The notes beneath the pieces are model-generated. The model made no database searches, was not told where the DNA came from, and was given only the letters and a program-made list of their open reading frames with translations. From positions 61,725,880 through 61,789,879 of the forward strand of contig CP141132.1 of the NCBI GenBank assembly GCA_035236585.1: 64,000 bases of DNA, written 5' to 3'. The DNA is from Warburgia ugandensis (lineage: Eukaryota > Streptophyta > Magnoliopsida > Canellales > Canellaceae). Position numbers and translations under genes: made by a program. Below, piece by piece: positions 39,601 to 54,600 of this stretch (its first letter is position 1; each line of letters starts with the position of its first letter).

Positions 39601-42600
39601 AATATGAAGTGAAGAATGAATAGCTCAAAAGGCAAATGAAATTACAATAATAACCATTCAAAGGATTAATCATCGCTCAGTACAGAAGATTTTTGGGTAT
39701 CCTGTATCTAAGATGACCATTGCCAAGATGAACAGTTTGGATCAGCAACTATCTTAAAAGCAAATTCACTTTTAGTAAAGTATGTGTGCTTATTTGTGTG
39801 TGGTGTAGTTTACATTTCTTTTTTCTGGGTGGGGCATTTGTTTCATACACTGTCTACCTTTAAAATTTTTGCAAGTTTGCAAAAATTCGAATTTAAAGCA
39901 CATAAACAAAACTTTCTCAATGGAAGACAACTAATTCTTGTGTTGTCAATTTGTTCTTCATCACAAAAAAAACCAAAAATATGAAGATACTTAAGATATG
40001 TGGCAATGTCTGAGTGGAAGACAACTAATTTTTGTGTTTTCATTTCCTCCTTCATTACTAAAAAGAACCCACAAATATAAATATGCTACTCTTTGGGGAT
40101 CAACTGATTAATGCAAGACACAGATGATGAAACCTCAAAACCACTTTCTCATTCTTTTAGCTATTTTTTTCAGTAGTATATTTGCCCCATGTATGTGCGG
40201 GGTACCCCATTTGTTCATTGATCTAATCTAGCAATTCAAAGGCGTCTACTGCTAATTCAACTAGGGCCAGCTTCTTCACAATTAAAGTGAGTGAATTTAG
40301 GATTTCTAGGGGTGGAAGGTATTTCCTTAAAAAGTATCTGGAATACGTGTGGTGTATGGGAGGTCTAACATTACCCCCCCCAAGTAGTTTCACCCTATCC
40401 TCAAGGTGAAAGGAGGGAAATTGAGTGTCCAACTCCTCATAGAGCTCCCATGTGCTATCACACTCAGGTAGGTTTTTCCATTTCACCAAAACTTCGGTGC
40501 ATCCATTTGGCAATGACCTGATTTCCTGGATGGAGTCAGGATACAGGACAAGTTCCATTTCCTCAGTGAGTCCAGGAGGTAGGGGTTGAGATTGGGCTGA
40601 ATTGGACAGGGCGGCCTTTAGTTGGGAGACGTGGAAAATAGGATGGATCCGGGTGGTGGAGGGTAAATCAAGGCGGTAGGCTACTGCGCCAATGCGCTCC
40701 AAAATAGTGTAGGGACCGTAAAACCGGGGGCTAAGTTTTTCATTGGGTCGCTTAGCCAGTTTCTTGAACTTAAAGGGTTGGAGTTTCAGAAAAACTCTGT
40801 CACCTACCTGGAACTGGATGTCCCTGCGGCCTTATCTGCTTAGGATTTCATTCTGGCCTGGGCTTTTGAAAGATTACTCTTCAGTTCTTGTAAAATTGTA
40901 TTCCTGTCATGAAGTTGCCTGTTGACTTCCTCCACGACTGACCCCTCATCCGAAAGCCGTAACACAGTAGGAGGATCACGCCCATAAAGTGCTTTAAAAG
41001 GGGTCATGCTAGCAGCACCTTGGAATGTAGTATTATACCAGAATTCAGCCCAAGGAATCCACTTGGGCCAGAGCTTAGGATGGTGGTAGGTGAAGCAGCG
41101 CAAATAGGTTTCGAGACAGTGGTTGACGACTTCCGTTTGGCCATCCGTTTGAGGATGGTAAGCAGTACTCGTCTTTAACTCAGTCCCTGCCATTTTGAAT
41201 AGTTCAGCCCAAAATTGGCTAATAAAGAGACGGTCCCTGTCGGAGACAATGGATCGCGGGTAACCGTGTAACCGTACTATGTCCTTGATAAAAAGAGCAG
41301 CCACCTCTTGAGCAGAAAACGGATGGCCCAATGGAAGGAAATGGCAGTACTTGGAAAGACGGTCTACTACCACCAGAATAGTATCTAGCCCCTTAGATTT
41401 GGGTAAGCCGCCAATAAAATCCATAGAAATGTCATCCCAGACTTGTTCGGGAATGGGTAAAGGCTGAAGAAGACCTCCAGGTTTAAGGGCTTGGTATTTA
41501 TTCCGCTGGCATACCTCACAAGAAGCCACAAATTGCTGCACATCCTTTCGCATTCCCTTCCAAAAGACCACATTAGAAAGCCTTTTGAATGTCCTAAAGG
41601 TCCCTGAATGTCCACCTGCTGGAGTGGAGTGAAATTCCCTGAGTAGGGTGGGAATTCGAACAGAAGTCTTTGGGATAGCAAGTCTGTCATAGAAGAGCAA
41701 GTGGCCATGACGCAGAGAGAATCCTTTGTGATGGTTCAGGCCAGCCAATAAGTCCTGGAGGATGGGGCCTAAAGTCCCATCGAGTCTAATCTCCTCTTGT
41801 AAAGCTTGTAAGGCTGAATGCTGGACTACTAAAAGAGCAATGAAAGGAGAAGGGTGCATCAGGTCTGATGCATCCTCAGGGGCAGAGGTGTTGCGTGCAT
41901 CAGTGAAGCCTTTGTTATCTATTCTGGAGAGGACATCAGCTGCCCGATTATGCTTGCCTGGTTTGTAGTGAATGTCAAAGTTGAAACCCAGTAATTTGAT
42001 GAGCCACTTCTGCTGGTCACTGCTAAGGACGTTCTGGTGCAGGAGGAATTGGAGGCTCCTTTGATCTGTTAAGATAGTGAACTTCTGGCCTAACAAGTAA
42101 TGACGCCACTTCTGAACAGAGAGGACAACCGCCATAAGTTCCCTTTCATATACCGATTTGGACTGAGCATGGGGAGAGAGTGATTGGCTGAAGAAGGCAA
42201 TTGGCCTTCCCTCTTGCATGAGAACTGCTCCAATGCCTTTAACTGACGCATCAGTCTCTAAAATGAATGGCTTGTTAAAGTTGGGAATAGCTAGTACGGG
42301 CACCGTCGTCATGGCATGCTTTAAGTTGTTGAAGGCTTGTTGTGCCTCCATTGACCAATGGAAGCTATCTTTCTTGAGAAGATTGGTAAGGAGTGCAGCG
42401 ATAATGCCATAGTTTTGTACAAATTTGCAATAGTACCCGGTGAGGCCCAAAAAACCCCTTAATGCTGTAATATCCTGTGGAGTAGGCCAGTGGAGCATAC
42501 AGTCTATCTTTGAGTTATCAGCGGCAACTCCATGTGCTGAGATTATATGGCCTAAATATTCCAATTGAGATTGTGCAAAGCAGCACTTCTTCTTGTTAAC

Positions 42601-45600
42601 AACTAAGTTATGAGAGGCCAACAATTTCAGTACCATTTCCAGATGCTCTAAATGTAGGTGAATATCAGGACTGTAAACAAGCATGTCATCAAAGAAAACC
42701 AGGACGAACTTACCGAGATAGTGGCGGAAGATGTCGTTCATAAGAGCCTGAAAAGTGGAGGGTGCATTGGTCAGGCCCTTCGGCCTAACCAAAAACTCAT
42801 AGTGGCCCTCATGCGTCCTAAACACCGTCTTGGGAACATCCTCTTTCTTGATGCGAATTTGATAGTAGCCGGATTGAAGATCCAGTTTAGAGAAAACAGT
42901 AGCTCCACCTAGTTCATCCAATAGTTCATCAATTGTTGGGATGGGAAATTTATCTGGAACAGTGATCTTGTTAAGGGCGCGGTAATCCACGCAAAAACGC
43001 CAACCTCCATCTTTCTTCTTAACTAAGAGTACTGGGCTGGAATAGGGACTAGTGCTGGCCTGAATGATGCCCGCCTCTCACAATTGTTTGATGATCCGCT
43101 CAATCTCGTTCTTTTGGCAATGTGGATAACGGTATGGCCTGATATTAGGTGGTGTAGTATGGTCTGGGACCCTGATGGCATGATCTTGTGGTCGGTTAAC
43201 AAGCAATTTCAATGGCTGATCAAAGAGATGGGCATACTAGTCTAGTAGAAGTTTTAGACGGGGTTGGTCCGAAGGTGGGGGTTGCGTGTCCATCTCTAGC
43301 TGAAGGCCTTGGTACTCAACCATGTAGCTTGCACCTAAGTAGGGGATGGCACGTTGCAGCGCTTTGAAGGATAAGAGTGACCTGGACAGGGATGGGTCGC
43401 CCTTAAGAGTAACCCTCTGGCCCTGCACGACGAACTCCATGGTGAGCTCGAGGTAGTTGGCAAAAACGTTGCCAAGAGTATGCAGCCATGCCATGCCAAG
43501 AACCATGTCTGTTCCGCTCAGTTCGAAGGGATGGAAATGGTGTTTGATTACCAACCCAGGAAGGCGCAGGACTAGATTCCGGCATACCCCAGAACCACGG
43601 ATGCAAAATCCATCTCCCACCTGTACTCCGAACGACCTAGTGTTGGTGATCGGAAGGTGCAGGTCGTCAACCAACCTCAGGGATATAAAATTATGGGAAG
43701 CCCCCGTGTCGACAAGGACCACCACTTCCCTGTGTTCCAGAACCCCACGTAATTTCATAACGTTGGCAACCGACATCCGAACTAGAGCTTGCATGGATAG
43801 CTCGAGTCAGGTCAATTCCTCCTCGTACTGGCCTTCATCGTCAGGGTTTTAGGTGTCCCGATCTTCCCCTTCGTCGCCATCCTCGCCTAGAAGGACCTAC
43901 AACTAGCGATTCTTGCATCGATGCCCCGGAGAAACTTTTCGTCGCATCTAAAGCAAAGCCCCATAGCCCGTTTCTGCTGGAGTTCTTTCTCTGTAAGTCG
44001 CCGGAAAGTGTCCCGCTAGGCCGGGGAAGGTTCTCCCATGCGGGATGACCGTTCTCCCCGAAACCCTAGCTCCTTCGTCGTCTCCGAAGAGCGGGCGTAG
44101 GTTTGGTGGGAAAATTACAAAATTGCCCCTGTGGGCTAGTTTCAACGGCAGGGCCCTTTTGGGAAGGCCCATGACCCCACGATGTTCGAGGTCCAGGCCC
44201 ACTCTTGTTCCCTTGGGCTCGTACCCGTTCAAGGGCTTCATTTTTTTCCTCGATCTTCTGGGCCAGGTCCATAAGCCCGGCTAGCGAAGCGGGCCGGAAC
44301 ATCTTCACCTCGGCCTTTAACTCCTCCCTTAGCCCATTTAGAAAAGCCCCCCTCAGCAGGTCGTCGGGCAGATCCACCAGGGGTCCCGACATCAGCTCAA
44401 AATCTCTTCGATAGTCGGCGACAGAGACGACCTGCCGGAGCAACAACAGGGCCTCGTAGTCGTCGTCAGACTGCGATGGCCGGAACCTTTGGAGAAGGGC
44501 AGTCCGAAAAATCTGCCAAGAATGGACCGGTGATCGGGCATCAGTCCAGAGAAACCAGTGGAGGGCTTCTCCCTCCAAACACAGACGCCGCCGTCACCTT
44601 CTCCCCTTCCGGGAGTCGGTTTAACTGGAAATACCGCTCAGCTCGACAAAGCCAGCCATGAGGGTCGTTGCCGTTGAAGATTCGGAGGTCCAGGGTCTGG
44701 GTTCGAGCATCGGGATCTCCGGCATCACCGGCGAGACCTGGTTATCCCCACCCGATGACTCCCTTGTCTCCGGTGCTTGTCATCCTCTATCCCCAGCTTG
44801 ATTCAAGGGCGTTTCTTCCCCACTCTGCTTCTGTCTCATCCAAGCCCGGATCTCCATCAGGTACTCTCCTATAGCTGCGACGTTGGTTTGCAATCTTCCT
44901 AGGTCTTCTTTCATGCTGCCCACTTTCGATCTCACGTTCTCTAAATCTTTTTCCATGTTCTGTGCTTTTTCTGATCTGGTTCTTACCATGTCCCAAGAAT
45001 GAAACCAGGCTCTGATACCATTGTTGAGCCAAGAAGAATTGAGACTTGATAATAAGCAGTTTTTTCATAAGGAGCTGAAGTTCTTTTATTGATGAAGTGG
45101 AGAAATTACAAGTAACCTTACAATTCAATCGAACAAAACACAAACTACTGGAACTAGTAGGAAGTAGGAACCTCAGTTCCTCCCCTGCACTTCCCACTCC
45201 CTTTTACTTCCCTTCTCTTTTCCTCCCCCTTTCCCTCCCTCTTCACTTCCTTTTATCTTTTCTTTTTCCTTCCATTCCCGTCTCCTTCTGTAACAGACTG
45301 GATATCTGTATATCCTAACTTTGTAACAGACTGGATACCTGTATATCCTAACTAACTTCATGACTTGGTTGTTAACTGACTACATCACAACTAATTATAT
45401 CCTAACCAACTACTGTCCTAGATCATCCTCTAGAGAAATCTGAAAATCTTTTGCCAACAGGTGTATTTCTATTTCCTTGCAATTATATCTTCTTTCTGGA
45501 ATACGTGTGGTGAATGGGAGGTCTAACATTATCATTTTCTATGTACTAGAGTTTATACCTATCGTTTTCTCTAGTTTTAACCCCTTTCCACTTAGTTTCT

Positions 45601-48600
45601 TGGATACAAGCGATGTTGACTCACCTACTGTCCTGGATCATCCTCTAGAGAAATCTGAAAATCTTTTGCCAACAGGTGTATTTCTATTTCCTTGCAATTA
45701 TATCTTCTTTCTGGAATACGTGTGGTGAATGGGAGGTCTAACATTATCATTTTCTATGTACTAGAGTTTATACCTATCGTTTTCTCTAGTTTTAACCCCT
45801 TTCCACTTAGTTTCTTGGATACAAGCGATGTTGACTCTCCTACGTTTCATCGTATCTACTAAGTCCAGACTCTTACCTATCAATGTTCATATATTCCATG
45901 TGGCAATACAAATCTTATGCTCTTGAGATAGCCTATTTACCCGCACACTTCTCAACCTCCATGGCATGAACCCATGCCCACTTTCCACCGCACTTGGGTT
46001 TTGATGCCCACTTTTTATTTTCTTTTTTAGCCATTTCATTTCTTGATTTCTTATGATTTTACAAAATTCTAATATCTGAAATTTTATTTCCTAATTTCTT
46101 ATGATTTTACCATATTCTAATATCTGAATTTAGGCTATTTTACCTATATATAATAGGTGATGTATTATTCAATAAAAGACCATCAGAGAATTTTTCTTTC
46201 TTCTCTGTTTTCATTAGTATCAAAGCCATTTTTTCCCTGGTCACTATTTTTAATGGCCAAAACAACCATGACTGATGTAAACCAAGAGGGTTCTTCAGAG
46301 CTATCATCTAAATCATCTCAAAAAATGTCATCATCTATGGCTCTTGCTGTCAATGATACTCATTCCCTTTAAATAACTCATCCAAATATAGCTGCTTCAG
46401 TTCCAAATTGTTCTATAGCATGAAAAGGTAATTATCTCCCTGCCTAAATGCAAGATCTGAGTTTAAAGGCCCTTGGATCATAGATTCGAGGGCTTCTGAT
46501 CATATGACTAGATGCCATAAGTGGTTTTCTACAGACAACCCATGCCCTAGAAATTTCTAAATTCATGTCGCTAATGGATCTCTATCAACTGTTGCTAGAA
46601 AAGGATCTATTCAATTTTCTAATTTAACATTGAACCCAATACTTCATGTTCCAAATTTAACATGTAATCTAGTGTCTGTTAGCAAATTAACAAAAGATTT
46701 GAATTGTGTGACTAAGTTCTATCCATCATATTGTGAGTTTCAGAATTTACTTTCGAGGACAATTGGCAGTGCCAAGGAGTGTGAAGGCTTATAATACCTT
46801 GAGGATAATCAACAAGTGAATAAACAAGCTCTAGCTTTTAATAGTGAATATGTTTCTATTTTCAGTGAAATTATGTTACAGCGTAATAGGCTAGGTCATC
46901 CTAGTTTTACATATCTAAATAACTTGTTCCCCTGTTTGTTTAATAAGTTAATTCCTTTCATAGTGAAACATGAATATTTAGCAAACACACGTGTTCCTTG
47001 TCCAAGTCAGTCATACAAGTCATCTAAACCTTTTCATTAATTCATAGTGATATTTGGGGTCCTTCAAGGGTAAGTAATACTTCGAGAACTAAATTGTTCA
47101 TAACTTTTATTGATAATCACTAACAAGCACATTGGATTTACTTCTAAAAGAAAAATCTGATGCCGCCTCCATTTTCCAACAATTCCATAAAACGATACAA
47201 ACCCAATTTCATACACCAATCCAAATTCTTCAAACAGATAATGGTCAAGAATATTTCAATTCAATCCTTGGAAACTACCTCAAAGAAAATGGGATTTTCC
47301 ATGAAAGTTCTTGTGTCAAAACTCCTCAACAAAATGGTATTGCTGAACATAAAATCACTACCCATGATCCTAAATAGTTTCGGGGTGAGGCTGTTTTAAC
47401 TGCATCTTACTTGATAAATAGACTTCCGTCTTAAGTTCTTCAATTAAAACACCTTTGCGTATCTTACTTGAGTCCTATACCCAACCAAGGTTGTTCACTT
47501 CCTTGTCACCCAAAGTCTTTGGTTGCACTTCATTTGTTCACAATACCAGTCCAAACTGTGAGAAGTTAGATCTTAAAGAAAAGGGTAGCCCCAATGCACA
47601 AAGCCCCCGCCTATGCGGGGTTCGGGGAAGGGACGGACCACAACGATCTATAGTACACAGCCTTAGCTTGCATTTTGCAAGAGGTTGTTTCTACTTTTTG
47701 AACCTGTGACCTCAAAGTCACATGACGACAACTTTACCATTGCGCGAAGGCTCCCCTTCAGAAGTTAGATCCTAGAGCCATAAAATACATCTTTGTTGGA
47801 TATTCTCCAAATCAAAAAAGGTATAAGTGCTACTGTCTGGCCACCAAAAAAAATTTGTTTCGCTACAAGCCTCTCTTTTTTTAGGATCAACCTTTCTACC
47901 CAAATCCCACTCTTCATGAGAAAATATTAGTGAAGAGAGGCCTTGGGATTTTCTATTCCTCTTCCTATGGTTCCCACTTTACCAGAAACGCCAACAAATA
48001 CAAATCCTCTAATTATGTCATCAATAGAAATTAACTTGGAAACAAAGAGAGATTCACATAGGCTTAGTCATCAACAACAAACAAAGCTTCATGTTTATTT
48101 CCAAAGAAACACGAAGTCTCAAGAAGTGCAAGCATTCATGCATCAGTAATGTTACCAAGAGTAATACATAGGTAAATACACAATCTGAAACTGAAACTGT
48201 TGATACTTCAAGCCCACCACCAATGGATACTCAGCCTAACGACCTCAATATTCTAATAGCTCTCAGAAAGGGCATAAAAGCATGCACATAGTATCCTATG
48301 TCCAACTACTTATCTTACAGCCAACTATCACCAGCATTTCAAGCTTTGAGAGAAAGGGTTAGAAAAATGTTCCAAAAAATGTCCAAGAAGCTCTTGAAAG
48401 TCCAAAATGGAGGGCATTGTACTTGAGGAAATAAGAGCCTTAAAAAGGAATGAAACTTAGGATGTATTGGAGTTACCCAAAGGGAAGAGTTCTGTAGGAT
48501 CTAAATAGGTGTTTACCATGAAGTATAAGTTACATGGTGCAATAGAAAGACACAAAGGCTCTTTTGGTTACAAAGGATTCACTTGAACTTTTGGAGTGGA

Positions 48601-51600
48601 TTACACAAAAACTTTTGCTCTAGTTACAGGGTTAAATACTAAAAGGGTGTTACTATCACTAGCAGTCAATCTTGACTAAGCACTACATCAGATGGATGTC
48701 AGGAATGCTTTCCTGGAGAACTTGATGAGAGAGTATATATGGATTTGCCTCCTGGTTTCGATGGAGCAAATGGTGATAAGAGAGTATATATGTTGAAGAA
48801 CTCACTCTACAGCTTAAAGCAATCACCAAGGACTTGGTTTGATCATTTTGCAAAGACAAAAAAGAGATAATCAGCGGCAAACAAATCACACTCATAGGCT
48901 AGAAAAATGACTATCTTGATCATGTATGTAGATGACATCATATTAACCACCAGAGATGATATAGAAGAAATGGAGATATTTAAGGGAATTCTTAAAAGTG
49001 AATTTCAAATCAAAAACCTCAGGCAACTCAAATATTTCCCAGGCATTGAAATGGCAAAAAGCAATCCCAAAAGAATTACACATTGGATCGGTTGAAAGAA
49101 ACATGAATGCTTGAATGCAAGTGTTAAGAGTTTAATTTTGGTCAAAATACCCCTAATTTAGCATTCAATTAGATCATCTAACCAATCAATTATGCAATTT
49201 TTAGATAAAATATAAATTTTAGCTTCAATTGATCATCCAGCTATTGATTTGTAAAATTTAACGAGCAGATGATCATCAGAGCTAATAAGAGGTGTAATGT
49301 ACGGGTTAGATGATTCTAATTTGATCTTATGTTTTGTAGATCAATCAAATTGCAACTTGGATAGTTCAAATCAAAATTCAACGGTGCAGATCATTCTAAA
49401 GAGCATTGAATGGTTGAGATCAAATAAATGAACTAGATCACTCACAACGCAAAAAAGAATGGGAAACCTAGGAAAAGGAAACAACTAAAGAGGAAGGTGG
49501 AGAATGCTTAATACTTGAAGGAAAGTAGGGGTAATGGAATTAGAAACATAGGATTTTATAAAAAAAGAAGAAAAAGCCTCTCAACCAGGGGATCTACACT
49601 ATCGTAGGCAGGCAGCCACAGGAGAGCTACAGACCACCTACACCATCACTGCCCCAACTAGAGCCGCACCGCCTTCTTTCTCTGCCTTGTTCTTTCTCTA
49701 TTCCTCCTCTCCTCTCACATTCACCTCTGCTCTATCTGCACCCCATCATCATGCCAACCCCATCACGCTTGTCTCCCTCTCTTATCTCTGCGCTCTCTCC
49801 CGCACCACCTCTGTCATGCCGGCAACACCACAGCTCTATCTCTTCTCTTTCTCTCTCTCACTTCCCCTTTGTTCTCCTTCAATTTTCTTTATCATTTTTC
49901 TTTTCTTTTTTTTTCTTTTTTTGCATTATTTGCTGTTCATTGTAGTTTTGGAGAAAACCCAAGTCGGGTTTTCCCAAATTCTTCTTTTTTCCCTTCTTCG
50001 CAATCTTCTTAGGGTCATCTTCCTCCTCAGCCAGCAGTTCTGTTTGTTTCTGTTAAAAAACCAAAAAAAATTCATTTTTGTCCTTTAGACGTTAAATATA
50101 ATTCCATCTGTGTGCCTATTCTTATTTCAATTTTGCTTTATCCCTATTCTGCCTATCTAGGAACTATGTAATCCAATCCTGTTTTATTTAAGTTTAACCT
50201 AATCAACGGTCTAGCTTTAATAAACAGGATCCCTCTATTTCCTAATCTGTTTTTCATCAAAATTTCAATTAATCTTAAGATTTTGTTCTTAGGACATCTC
50301 TTAGCTTATCCAATGTCTCTGATTTTCAATATGAGATCTAAGCCATCCAAAAGCAAAAATCATTCTTTAGTCTAAATCATCAAAATTTTGAAAAATCTGC
50401 TTAATCCAAAAGTTGGATGCTTAATCAGAACTATCAGTGAGAGATTGAAGAAGGCCAATAGGCATTGATGATATCAAATTTGAAAGAATTTATCATAATC
50501 AAGCAAGGAAGTAGATTTCATTTATTTTTTAGTTAATTTTCTGTCTTTTTGAACTTGAATTTCTATAATTTTCATTGATTAAATAGATCTAAATTTTGAA
50601 TTCGTTTTTATTCCATTTCTATCATTTTATTTAATTTTTTGTTAATTAAATTTTATTTAAACTCCATCTTTTTAAGTCTAGTCCTCGTGGGATCGACCCA
50701 TACTTGCATCAGCTACACCACAATAGCCCATACACTTGCAGTAAAACAATCAACAGAAAACCTGTCAAAACAGCCATTGATCTAAACATGAAGTTTGAAA
50801 GAACAGAAGATTAAATTTCAATATATGGAGGAGATATCAACGACTAGCTGAAAGATTGATATACATGTCTCACACAAGACCAAATATTGCATTTGCAATT
50901 AGTATAGTGAGCCAGTACATGCATTCTCTGTTTGAAGAACACCTTAAAGCAGTTTATCGAATCTTGAGATATTTAAAAACTACACTTGGTAAAGGCTTAT
51001 TTTTTAAGAAAAATGAGCTCAGAAATGTGGTGGCATTTACAGATGCAGATAGGGTAGGTTCAGTTGAGGATAGGAGATCCAAGTCCGATTACTATCCAAA
51101 AGGTTTAGGAGAACCTAGTTACTTGAATAACTAAGAAACAGTCAATTATGGCCGATAGCAGCCTAAAGGAAAATTTTAGAACTCTTGTAAAGAAAACTTG
51201 TGAGCTACGGTAGTTAAAGAGGCTAATGTGCGTATCCTATGAAGTTATATTGTGACAATAAAGCCACAATATCTATTGCGTAAAATCTAGTTCATCATGA
51301 TCAAACAAAGGACATTGAAGTAAATAGACACTTTATCAAGGAGAAGATAGAAGATAGAGTAATTTGAATAACCTATGTGCTTATGAAACAACAAGTAGTG
51401 GATGTGCTAACAAAAGGCCTGTCTAGACCGAGTTTTGAAGTGCTTGTAGACAAGCTGGGAACTACTAACACCTATTCACCAACTTGGGGGGGAGCATTGA
51501 CAACATATCAATTTACTTATTATCAAATATATTCCCGGTCTATAAGAGTTAGTTTAAGGATGCTATTTCTTTTTTTAATTTCTTTTTAGCTATTTGTTTC

Positions 51601-54600
51601 CTAATTTCTTGTGATTTTATCAAATTTTAAGATTTCGATCTTGTTTCCTGATTTCTTGTGATTTTAGTAGATTCAAAGATTATATTTCCTATATATAACA
51701 GGTGATGTGTAATTCAATAAAAATCATCAAAGAATTTTTCTTTCTTCTTTGTTTTCAAAAAGAAATAAGATAGAGAATTTTCCTTAAGTGCCCAACACTC
51801 TAATCCATAAAAGATTACCGGCCTTACAGTCATCTTATAGAATTTTCCTTTCAAATTAAGTGGCACCCGCCAATCACCCAAAACTCCAGAGGCACCTCTC
51901 CATACGTTCCAAGCCATTTGAATTCTCCAAGTAACATCCTTCTTAATCTATCTACAACAATGAATTATCGATCCCAAGTATCGAAAGTGGTCATTTCAAG
52001 GGACTTCTTGGTTATCAATCTCTACTAGTGCTTCACTCCTGCTCCTTTCCCTACTAAAATTGCATTATATATGCTCCTAGTTTTGCTATTTTTAAATCCT
52101 TTAGACTCTATAGCATCTCTCCAAAACTCTAACTTGGGTTTACAACCTCCCTTGTCTTATAAATCAAAACTATGTCTTCTACAAAGCAAATAGCATTCAC
52201 CAAGGAATCTACTTGGTGTTTTGTTAACTTGTCCATGACCACCGTGAAAAGGTACGGTCCAATGTCAATCCTTGATGCGATCCTATAATAATAGGAAAAT
52301 CATTAGTCTTTGCACTAATGATCCTAACATTTTTTACCGCTCCTTCATACATATCCTTAATTATGTCTATATACCCTCATGAAACCCCTGTCTCACCCAA
52401 CACTCACCATATTAACTCTTTAAGAACCCTATCATAAGTTTTTTCTCAGTCATTAAAGACTATGTGGAGGTCCTTCCTCCTCTCCCTTTATTTCTTTATC
52501 GATTGTCTAAGTAGGAAAATAGCTTTTATGGTACACATCCCAGGCATAAAACCAAACTAGTTTTCCAATATATTCATCTCATGTCATAGCCTCTTCTCAA
52601 TCACTCTTCCCTAAAGTTTCATAGCATGGCTTATAAGTTTAATTCTACAGCAATGAGTGCAACACTATATGTCTCCTTTATTCTTATAAATTGGTATAAT
52701 AGACCTTTTCCTCCATTCATCTGGCATTTTCTTTAATTTTATAATCTTATTAAACAACTTTGTTAACCAAACTACTCCAATATCTCCCATGTACTTCCAA
52801 GCCTCTATTGGTATACCATCCTGCCCCAAGACCATTCCTGATTTCATCTTTTTCAAGCCCTCTTTCACTTCAGGTATTCTAATCCTACAATCTTATCCAT
52901 ACAGTCCAACATTATTTGGGTTTACGATTCTTTCAATCTTTATATTGACAAGGCAACTGTCCTTTAGCAATTTTTGAAAATAACTTTCCTCCTTTGATTG
53001 ATCAATTTTGGAAAATAACTTTCACACCTCTGACTAATCTCGTCATCATGTCATTAGCAAGACGTTATTAGCTTTAACATATAATAAACTAGTAAGGAGC
53101 TCGAGTGATGCCCGAGATAAATGGGATAAGAAATACTCACTCTCAAATATTATTCTATTTTTATTTCTTGAATTAAATAATAGAGCTAAATGATTCATTA
53201 AAAACCTATTTTAAAATAAAATCTACTAAAAAGGGTGTCAAGAAGATGAACGGTTGTAATCACTAAAGATCTGGTCCTATACATAACAAGTCCTACTAGA
53301 GATTTGTTTTCCTAAGATAAGATGCCTATGAAATAGAAAGAGATAGAGCCATATTAGAGGTCAATTTGTATATGTGCATAACATAGAAAGAGACAAAAAT
53401 TTATCTCCTAATGGAATAATCTAGGAATACCTAACAATTATCTCTAATAAAATAAAAATTTTGGTTAGGTGATGTTTTCTCTTATGAATTCTTTGCTTAC
53501 ATAATGAAAGTTTAGAAGAAAATGAATGTATTCTTCTATTTTCATTAGAGAAAAAATTACTCTAATATATATAGGGAAGCATGGCAACAGACCTGCCATT
53601 GAATCCCATGGATTAGGCTAAAGAAAATCCCTTAACATAAGGGTCAAAATAGAAATAAAAGGAAAGGAGATTTTTTGATTCAAATCTGATCCCAATCTCC
53701 ATTATTTATGGAAACAAACTAAGATAAGATAAAAACTAGGAACTAATTTTGAGAGAAAGTTTCCTAATACATCTGACACTCCCCCTCAAGTTGGAGCGTA
53801 GATGTCTATCATGCCCAACTTACTAATAAAGAACTCATAGTTAGGTTTGAAAAATCCCTTTGTAAGAATATCAGATATTTGTTGTGAAGTTGGAACAAAT
53901 GGCAAGCAAATATCTCCTGCTTCAATTTTCTCCTTTATGAAATGCCTGTCAACCTCAACGTGCTTTGTTCTGTCGTGTTGAATAGGATTGTGTGCAATGC
54001 TGGTAGCCGCCTTGTTGCCACAATACAACTTCATTGGCATGGTCACAGTTTGCTTTAGCTCTTCCAAAACTCGTTTCAGCCATATCATCTTGCAGACTCC
54101 ATGAGCCATTGATCTGTATTCTACTTCTGCACTACTCCTGGCAACAACACTTTGTTTTTTACTTCTCCACATCACTAGTTTCCCCACATAAAGGTACAAT
54201 AACCCGATGTTGATTTCCCACTAGTGACTGAACCTGCCCAATCTGCATCTGTGTACACCTCAATACTCCGTTGTTCATTTTTCTTGAAAAATAAACCTTT
54301 TCCTGGAGAACTCTTCAAGTCTTAGAATTCAATACACAGCTTCAAGGTGTTCTTCATGAGGGGAGTGCATGAACTGACTCAGAAGGCTTACTGCAAAAGC
54401 AATATCATGACGTGTGGGACAAGTAAATGAGCTTACCAACCAACCTCTAGTATCAAGATGTGTCCACAGGATCACCTTTATTATCTCCCAGTCTTTGGTT
54501 GAGATCAATTGGAGTTTCTACAGGACGGCAGCCACTCATTCCCATTTCCTTGAGAAGATCAAGGATGTATTTCCTTTGTAAGACAACAATCCCTTTCTTT

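Larger units (their letters stand above)
46003..51758 (+). mobile_element. Ty1/Copia LTR retrotransposon, element D (old fossil), in RDR intron 2
   Basis: Remnants in Copia order on +: 5' LTR (about 46003-46213, left end apparently short), primer-binding-site-like sequence, gag-pre-integrase (about 46816-47040), integrase (about 47100-47380, [11 protein letters not shown]), reverse transcriptase (about 48400-49090, YVDDIILT), RNase H (about 50850-51480), polypurine tract and 3' LTR (51498-51758). It is heavily broken. The LTRs look only about 70-75% identical by eye, so it is clearly older than elements A and B. A SINE (47576-47759) and a 1.6-kb LTR-like repeat (49122-50755) inserted later. 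It is antisense to RDR. Confidence 0.88.

Noticed and set aside
43457-43852. 131-codon open frame on +
   Set aside because: Opposite-strand shadow of the protease region of Gypsy element C.
49687-50088. 133-codon Phe/Leu/Ser-rich frame, membrane-protein-like
   Set aside because: Translation of the pyrimidine-rich part of the LTR-like repeat. The related region in the other copy codes for nothing similar.
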